From Gemmatimonadota bacterium (GTDB taxonomy: Bacteria > ARS69), in NCBI GenBank assembly GCA_030747075.1, contig JASLLL010000014.1:1-62584 (forward strand): a stretch of 62,584 nt of DNA, written 5' to 3'. A program made the translations under genes and the position numbers. Numbering within the stretch: the first letter of the stretch is position 1; every line of letters begins with the position of its first letter. Below are positions 56,581-62,584 of the stretch, piece after piece. Under the pieces are notes generated by a model that was not told the DNA's origin, did no database searches, and saw only the letters and a program-made list of their open reading frames with translations.

Positions 56581-57219
56581 TTAGACTGCGCCTACATAGT
56601 GGGTGCCGGAAGCGTGGCGACGAATCATCGAAAGAAGTCCTTCGTAGTCGCTGTCGCTTCCAACGAGATCCAGTTCATTCGTGTTGACGATCAGAAGCGG
56701 GGTCTCCTCGTAATGGAAGAAGAAGTGGTTGTAGGCTTCGGAGAGCGTTTCCAGGTACTCGCTGGAGATGTTCCGTTCAAACGGTCGTCCGCGATGCTTG
56801 ATCCGATTCAGAAGCGTGTCCGTCGTGGCTTGCAGGTAGACGACAAGATCCGGCCGCGTCAATCGGGCCTCCAGGAGCGGAACAATGGTCCGGTAGAGGC
56901 TCAGTTCGTCCTCGCCCAGATTGATCGTGGCGAAGATGCGGTCCTTGGCGAAGAGATAGTCGGCCACGACGCGTTCGCGGAAGAGATCCCGCTGCGAAAG
57001 TTCCCGTTGCTGCCGGTAACGGGACAGCAGGAAGAAGATCTGCGTCTGGAAAGAATAAGAGTCCGGGTCGTCATAGAACCGCGCGAGGAAAGGGTTCTCC
57101 TCCACAACTTCCAGCACTTCGACGGCACTGAGCGACTTGGCGAGACGGTGCGTCAGTGTCGTCTTGCCCACTCCGATCACACCTTCCACCGCAATGTAGC
57201 GATTCTCGCGCTCCGTCAT
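56581..57219 (-). CDS. Deoxynucleoside kinase (dAK/dGK family)
   Basis: 212 residues from the ATG at 57219, which overlaps the folK stop and follows GGGAGGGGAAG. P-loop EGVIGVGKTTLTHRLA, then VVEENPFLARFYDD, and the lid region RPFERNISSEYLETL. These enzymes phosphorylate deoxyadenosine or deoxyguanosine in salvage. Which base is preferred is not readable. Operon partner of folK and panB. Confidence 0.9.
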   Translation of the reverse strand: MTERENRYIAVEGVIGVGKTTLTHRLAKSLSAVEVLEVVEENPFLARFYDDPDSYSFQTQIFFLLSRYRQQRELSQRDLFRERVVADYLFAKDRIFATINLGEDELSLYRTIVPLLEARLTRPDLVVYLQATTDTLLNRIKHRGRPFERNISSEYLETLSEAYNHFFFHYEETPLLIVNTNELDLVGSDSDYEGLLSMIRRHASGTHYVGAV

Positions 57220-57743
57220 ACCGCTTCCCCTCCCGTCCATCCGGGAAGCGGACCGATTCTGCGGCATGGAGTCCAGCGACCCGAGGCTGCCAGCTCATCA
57301 CGCATTTCTCTGGCGGTCTTCCCCTCGACCGGGTGTCGCCAGTTCGGGTGAATCTCTGCAAGCGGCTCCAGCACAAAGCTCCGGTCGCGGATGCCCGGAT
57401 GAGGCAGGTTCAGCGTGGAGTCATTCGCGATGGAGTCGCCATGCCACAACAGGTCCAGATCCAGCACGCGCGGCCCCCAGTGCTCCCCCCGCACGCGCCC
57501 GGCCTCATGCTCCAGTTCGTGCAGGCGGTCCAGCAGGCATTCGGGAGAGAGGTCGGTCCGGATGACCGCCACGGCATTGACGAAAGGCGGTTGCTCCGGA
57601 CCGCCCACAGGTGCCGTATCGAACAGGCCCGACAGCGTGACGGAAGCGGCGCTGTCTTCGGCGGCCAACGCATTCAAGGCCCGGAGAAACGCGGAGGCGG
57701 GATCTCCAAGGTTGGCTCCCAGTGCCACGCCTGCCTCGATCAC
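57216..57743 (-). CDS. folK: 2-amino-4-hydroxy-6-hydroxymethyldihydropteridine pyrophosphokinase
   Basis: 175 residues from a GTG at 57743 overlapping the folB stop. Start VALGANLGDP, then LSGLFDTAPVGGPEQPPFVNAV and the signature WGPRVLDLDLLWHGD followed by LNLPHPGIRDRSFVL. It transfers pyrophosphate from ATP to the pterin in folate synthesis. folB-folK order matches the pathway order. Confidence 0.95.
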   Translation of the reverse strand: MIEAGVALGANLGDPASAFLRALNALAAEDSAASVTLSGLFDTAPVGGPEQPPFVNAVAVIRTDLSPECLLDRLHELEHEAGRVRGEHWGPRVLDLDLLWHGDSIANDSTLNLPHPGIRDRSFVLEPLAEIHPNWRHPVEGKTAREMRDELAASGRWTPCRRIGPLPGWTGGEAV

Positions 57744-58114
57744 GGCTTGATGCTCCCCCGCTCCACTTCGATTTCCACGCACCCCAGGTTGGGGCAGAAG
57801 GGAATGCTCGGCTTCCGCAGACGAATGCGCACGCCGTCCACCGGAAAGCGGTCGAGGATGGTCTCGGCCAGATCGACCGCGAGCGCCTCCACCAGCGAAA
57901 AGCGATCTCCCCGGACAACTTCTTCCACGAAGGCGTAAACCTCCTCGTAGTTGACGGCATCGGCAAGGTCGTCACTGTGGGCCGCCGCCTCGATGTCCGC
58001 GAAGAGGTCTACATCCACCTCGAATCGCTGGCCCATTTCCTTCTCAGCCGGGTGGTAGCCGTGGTGGCCCACAAGCCCGATTCCGGACAGCGTGATGCGG
58101 CTCAGATCGCTCAT
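57740..58114 (-). CDS. folB: Dihydroneopterin aldolase
   Basis: 124 residues. LSGIGLVGHHGYHPAEKEMGQ carries the substrate-binding part, DAVNYEEVYAFVEEVV the conserved Tyr-Glu, and FSLVEALAVDLAETIL the helix. The C-terminal VRIRLRKPSIPF holds the catalytic Lys region. It cleaves dihydroneopterin to hydroxymethyl-dihydropterin. First gene of the ten-gene operon. Its ribosome-binding site lies within an inverted repeat. Confidence 0.95.
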   Translation of the reverse strand: MSDLSRITLSGIGLVGHHGYHPAEKEMGQRFEVDVDLFADIEAAAHSDDLADAVNYEEVYAFVEEVVRGDRFSLVEALAVDLAETILDRFPVDGVRIRLRKPSIPFCPNLGCVEIEVERGSIKP

Positions 58115-58146
58115 CCTGCCCCCCTGCGGAAACCCGAAGGGGCAGG
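58115..58146 (-). promoter_or_regulatory. Inverted repeat covering the folB ribosome-binding site
   Basis: CCTGCCCC / GGGGCAGG, a perfect 8-bp repeat with a 16-nt loop. It ends at the base before the folB ATG. In the mRNA the purine-rich arm is the Shine-Dalgarno region, so folding would block ribosome entry. Confidence 0.5.
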
Positions 58147-58174
58147 TTACTCGATCCCCCCGGGATTATCTTCG

Positions 58175-58213
58175 AAAAACACCAACGCCCCACCCGACGA
58201 AACGGATGGGGCG
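58175..58213 (-). terminator. Rho-independent terminator after groEL
   Basis: Stem CGCCCCA / TGGGGCG with a 14-nt loop, then TTGGTGTTTTT on the minus strand. It lies 48 nt after the groEL stop. Confidence 0.8.
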
Positions 58214-58260
58214 CGGTGCGGGAGCGTCGATGGGACGCGCCCGGTCTGGCAGGTGGCGGG

Positions 58261-60278
<2,018 letters not shown>

Positions 60279-60375
60279 CCTGACTTCCTCCTTCGAGGTT
60301 TTTCCCCGCTCCTCCAGGCCCGGATTCGCCGGTCCGAAGGGGCTGAGGGACGGTTTTCTCCGTCGGGGGAGCCGC

Positions 60376-60402
60376 TTGGCACCAACCCACGGAGAGTGCT
60401 AA
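60376..60402 (-). promoter_or_regulatory. CIRCE-like HrcA operator
   Basis: On the minus strand TTAGCACTC, 9 nt, TGGTGCCAA. The first half is a perfect CIRCE half-site and the 9-nt spacing is exact; the second half matches 6 of 9 against GAGTGCTAA. Placed between the groES promoter and gene, as in HrcA-controlled operons. Confidence 0.8.
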
Positions 60403-60420
60403 CAGCGTCAGCGTGGTGGC

Positions 60421-60449
60421 AAAATACTCCGGCGCCGGTGCGGTGTCAA
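60421..60449 (-). promoter_or_regulatory. groES-groEL promoter
   Basis: Perfect -35 TTGACA (60444-60449), 17-nt spacer, -10 TATTTT (60421-60426). The CIRCE-like site begins about 18 nt downstream of the -10. Confidence 0.8.
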
Positions 60450-60595
60450 CCCCCGCGATGCGCCCGGCAGTTCCACGGTGTTCGGAAGATTGTGGGTGGG
60501 AAGTGTGAGCCGGGTGGATACGCCCAGGTGCTTCACGATGGCTGTCCCCTCTGCGTGGATTGCGCATCTCGGTACGACCCAATGCGTTGGCTCCT

Positions 60596-60615
60596 GGAAG
60601 GTTCGTCGCGAGGGT
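60596..60615 (+). repeat. Direct repeat copy A
   Basis: GGAAGGTTCGTCGCGAGGGT, identical to the copy at 60703-60722. Similarity continues some 7 nt further (TGTTCCGG-like against TTTGCCGG-like). Confidence 0.85.
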
Positions 60616-60688
60616 GTTCCGGATAGTGCCACCGGGGTACACAATCCCGCCCTTCTTCCCCCTCCCCCCCTCTCCCACCCGCTCCGAA

Positions 60689-60867
60689 GGATCGCGCCGC
60701 CCGGAAGGTTCGTCGCGAGGGTTTGCCGGGGGGCGGCTGACAAGACGATGAGGTGGGATCAACCGGAGGCGGGGCCTGAGCCCCGTCGAGGATTGAGTCC
60801 GCCTCCATCGACGCAGTCAGGCGCCCCCCGGCGAAGCCGCAGCAGAACCTGCCGGGCGGCGCGATCC
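60689..60867. repeat. 179-nt imperfect palindrome
   Basis: The outer arms are a perfect 16-nt inverted repeat GGATCGCGCCGCCCGG (60689-60704) and its complement (60852-60867). Next inward are GCCGGGGGGCG (60725-60735) and its complement (60822-60832). The centre is CGGGGC-CTGA-GCCCCG (60770-60785). All three pairs share one centre near 60778. The right end stops 2 nt before the stop codon of the minus-strand lipoprotein-like gene. Confidence 0.85.
60703..60722 (+). repeat. Direct repeat copy B
   Basis: Same 20-mer as copy A, 107 nt downstream. It overlaps the left arm of the palindrome; the right arm has a diverged inverted copy (AGGTTC core). Confidence 0.85.
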
Positions 60868-60869
60868 TA

Positions 60870-61493
60870 CTAGAAGACGGGGACATCCACCGCCACACCG
60901 CCGACGATGTGGAGCGAGACGCCGAGTTCCCAGTCGAAGTTCGTTTCCTCTCCCGTGGGAAGCGACGCTCCCGTCACGGAATAGGTGATCGACACGGCCG
61001 GACTGGCCCCGAGCTGCGCGGCGGTCAGGACATCGGCAAGCGCCCCGTTCAGGAGGTCCACGCCGTCGGAGTCCAACAGGTCCATGACATCAATCCAGTC
61101 CGTCCCGATCCCGGCCGGTGCGTCCAGACCCACCACGAGATTCACAACCGGGCCGCCGTCCCGCGCCAGAGTCACCAGGGCTCCGTTCACCTCGCGTGCA
61201 GGATTCGGGTCCGGACTGGTGATCCGGTAGCTGATCCCCGACACCCGAATGCTCCGAATGTCATCCACCGACACGCCGTTCTCCGAGAGGATGGCGTTCA
61301 GGTCCACCTCGGCGGCAAGATCGTGCGTCGCCGCGTCATCGATGGCATTGACGGAACCGCGCGCTTCGAAGGCGGTCGTGGTCATCCCGCCGAGAACCAG
61401 ATCCACCACGCGCTCCTCCACGCAGGTCGGCGCCAGGAGCGGAAGTGCCAGCAGTCCGACAAGTCCGATTTTCCCGAGAGTCATTCGCCTCAT
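60870..61493 (-). CDS. Lipoprotein-like secreted protein of unknown function
   Basis: 207 residues from the ATG at 61493 behind GGGAGGGAATAG. Signal with a lipobox-like end (LLALPLLAPTC, Cys24). The rest is a single beta-rich domain with VSGISYRITSPDPNPAREVNGAL and no cysteine afterwards. I do not recognise the family. It follows the DUF6588 gene by 15 nt, so the two outer-envelope proteins are probably co-expressed. Confidence 0.7.
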   Translation of the reverse strand: MRRMTLGKIGLVGLLALPLLAPTCVEERVVDLVLGGMTTTAFEARGSVNAIDDAATHDLAAEVDLNAILSENGVSVDDIRSIRVSGISYRITSPDPNPAREVNGALVTLARDGGPVVNLVVGLDAPAGIGTDWIDVMDLLDSDGVDLLNGALADVLTAAQLGASPAVSITYSVTGASLPTGEETNFDWELGVSLHIVGGVAVDVPVF

Positions 61494-61508
61494 GTTTCTA
61501 TTCCCTCC

Positions 61509-62402
61509 CTAGATTCCGAAGCTGATTCCGGCGGCAAAGCCGTTCACCGCAGCGATGTTCGCCTCGGCGTGGATTTTCAGGATGGGGAGGTTGAGTCCGG
61601 CACCGACTGTCAGATGCGGATTCGTCTCCCGATCGAAGGCGATTTCCACGGCCTGGCCGAGCGTCTCCTCCGTGTAGCTGGCTTCCATGGTGAAGGAGTC
61701 GATCCCGATCGAGGCATAGGGTTCGACCGAGATGATCATCCCGAACTTCTTGCTGGCGGTCACATCCACATGCAGTGCCGTGGCCGTAAGCAGGTCATCG
61801 CCCAGTTGGAGGCTCTGCCAGAAGGCGCCCGCCGCAAGATCCACCGGCAGCCCGGGAAGGTACCTGGAGATGCTGTGCTGGCCGCCCAGGCCGAGCAGGC
61901 GGAAGTTGCCGAACTCGGAGTCCCCGAGGTCCAGCGACACATAGCGCACCACGGCCCGGGTTCCGAGTACGGACCCCACCGTCAGCTGTGGTACACCCGT
62001 CAGCAGCCGGTCCAGATCGAAGCCGCCCGGCAATGCGATCTCTACGCCCGCGGGACCTTCCGAGTAGACCGAAGCCGTATCACCAATGACCGTCGGCGCG
62101 TCCACCGGGGAGAACCCGTCCGGGAGGGTCGGGGAGTAGGTGCGATCGTCGTCGGAGAACTGCACCATGACTCCGTTGATATCCAGCGAGAAGTTCAACC
62201 CGACAAAGGGAACATTTCCCGACCGGAAGATGGCGGAGTTCAAGGACGCCCCCAGAGCCGATGAGAGCGGCTGGAGGTAGGCGGTCGCGTAGCTCTCGGC
62301 CATCGAGCTCAAGTTCGACTCCAGCTGAGCGAACGAGGGCGCGGAGAGAAGAGCGACCAGAAGAACCGCCATGAGCGCGGCACGAAGCGAACGGAGCATC
62401 AT
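61509..62402 (-). CDS. DUF6588-type outer-membrane protein
   Basis: 297 residues from the first of two adjacent ATGs at 62402, with AGGAGGT six nt upstream. Signal peptide AALMAVLLVALLSAPSFAQ. The mature start MAESYATAYLQPLSSALGASLNSAIF is the DUF6588 pattern, and strands follow through FAAGISFGI at the end. Probably a barrel; function unknown. Confidence 0.75.
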   Translation of the reverse strand: MMLRSLRAALMAVLLVALLSAPSFAQLESNLSSMAESYATAYLQPLSSALGASLNSAIFRSGNVPFVGLNFSLDINGVMVQFSDDDRTYSPTLPDGFSPVDAPTVIGDTASVYSEGPAGVEIALPGGFDLDRLLTGVPQLTVGSVLGTRAVVRYVSLDLGDSEFGNFRLLGLGGQHSISRYLPGLPVDLAAGAFWQSLQLGDDLLTATALHVDVTASKKFGMIISVEPYASIGIDSFTMEASYTEETLGQAVEIAFDRETNPHLTVGAGLNLPILKIHAEANIAAVNGFAAGISFGI

Positions 62403-62476
62403 GCGTAGACCTCCTGAATGTGTATAGGGGGTGATTTCATTGCCGGGGAGGATGATGGAAGGCGCAGGCTCCCGCG

Positions 62477-62584
62477 TCAAGTCCCCCGTGTTGTATCGGC
62501 AGAAGGACGGCCCGAGGATACCCCCAACCGCCGATCAATCAGAAGGAGCCCCCGAAGCGTCAGGTTACTGTCCACCCGGGTCAG
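62477..62584 (-). CDS. Probable C-terminus of type III pantothenate kinase (5' truncated by window edge)
   Basis: 35 codons in an open minus-strand frame run in from the window edge to a TGA. The stretch VDSNLTLRGLLLIDRRLG resembles the C-terminal end of CoaX proteins (consensus style VDPxLTLxGLxxIxxR). Only the tail is visible, so the call is tentative. CoaX would be the next step after PanC. Confidence 0.4.
   Translation of the reverse strand: MTRVDSNLTLRGLLLIDRRLGVSSGRPSADTTRGT

Larger units (their letters stand above)
60450..60869. other. Non-coding region between groES and the lipoprotein-like gene
   Basis: 420 nt with no convincing gene. It contains a repeated 20-mer, a pyrimidine-rich stretch near 60650-60680, and a long imperfect palindrome (separate entries). 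Confidence 0.7.

Overview
The window is about 62.6 kb of GC-rich bacterial chromosome with dense, mostly minus-strand gene clusters. Many genes are joined by 4-nt start/stop overlaps. The gene content points to an uncultured member of the FCB side of the bacterial tree. The clues are a PorU/PorV pair, secreted proteases ending in FlgD/Ig-like sorting-type tails, DUF5683, DUF4321 and DUF6588 proteins, a PorV-like style of outer-membrane proteins, and a GroEL with a GGM tail. Candidatus Eisenbacteria or a neighbouring lineage is a reasonable guess, but this is inference from protein flavour and not a phylogeny. I saw no tRNA, rRNA, insertion sequence, prophage or CRISPR array.

Layout. (1) 1-3131, plus strand: the 3' end of a fumarate reductase/succinate dehydrogenase iron-sulfur subunit, asnB and rlmB. 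(2) 3128-11726, minus strand: a seven-gene operon running glpD, glycosyltransferase, SDR epimerase, fkbH, acyl carrier protein, hexapeptide acyltransferase, glycosidase-like secreted protein. It looks like a carrier-protein-based glyceryl decoration pathway for a glycan. (3) 11876-14351, plus: a double CDGSH protein, an enoyl-CoA hydratase, a gamma-carbonic-anhydrase-like protein, and a small outer-membrane protein with a strongly structured leader and a clear terminator. (4) 14443-17180: a porin and an FMN-binding/membrane-protein pair transcribed divergently from two promoters whose -35 boxes lie in the arms of a perfect 9-bp inverted repeat. (5) 17128-24886, minus: SppA fused to an N-terminal barrel-like domain, a sulfatase-fold lipoprotein with a Thr nucleophile position, and a large secreted subtilase. 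(6) 25059-43675, minus: ligA, an Omp85/POTRA protein, a large SprA-flavoured outer-membrane protein, an NHL propeller, DUF5683, an M6 metalloprotease, PorV-like, PorU-like C25 protease, accA. (7) 43731-50465, minus: a YjbH-like outer-membrane protein, dnaE, and an M23 endopeptidase. (8) 50609-52456, plus: a PpiD/SurA-type chaperone. (9) 52543-58114, minus: folB-folK-deoxynucleoside kinase-panB-panC-short GlmU-HIT-LytR_C-DUF4321-tatA. (10) 58261-60278, minus: groES-groEL under a good promoter and a CIRCE-like HrcA operator. (11) 60596-60867: an intergenic repeat/palindrome zone. (12) 60870-62584, minus: a lipoprotein-like protein, a DUF6588 protein, and the probable end of a type III pantothenate kinase.

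Taken together, much of the window builds or services the outer membrane and cell surface. It carries a type IX-like export and cleavage module with candidate cargo, outer-membrane assembly (Omp85, PpiD-like), Tat export, wall hydrolysis (M23), surface glycan modification, and several porin or barrel proteins. The most interesting regions are the PorU-PorV-M6-DUF5683-NHL-large barrel-Omp85 operon and the FkbH/ACP glyceryl-transfer operon.
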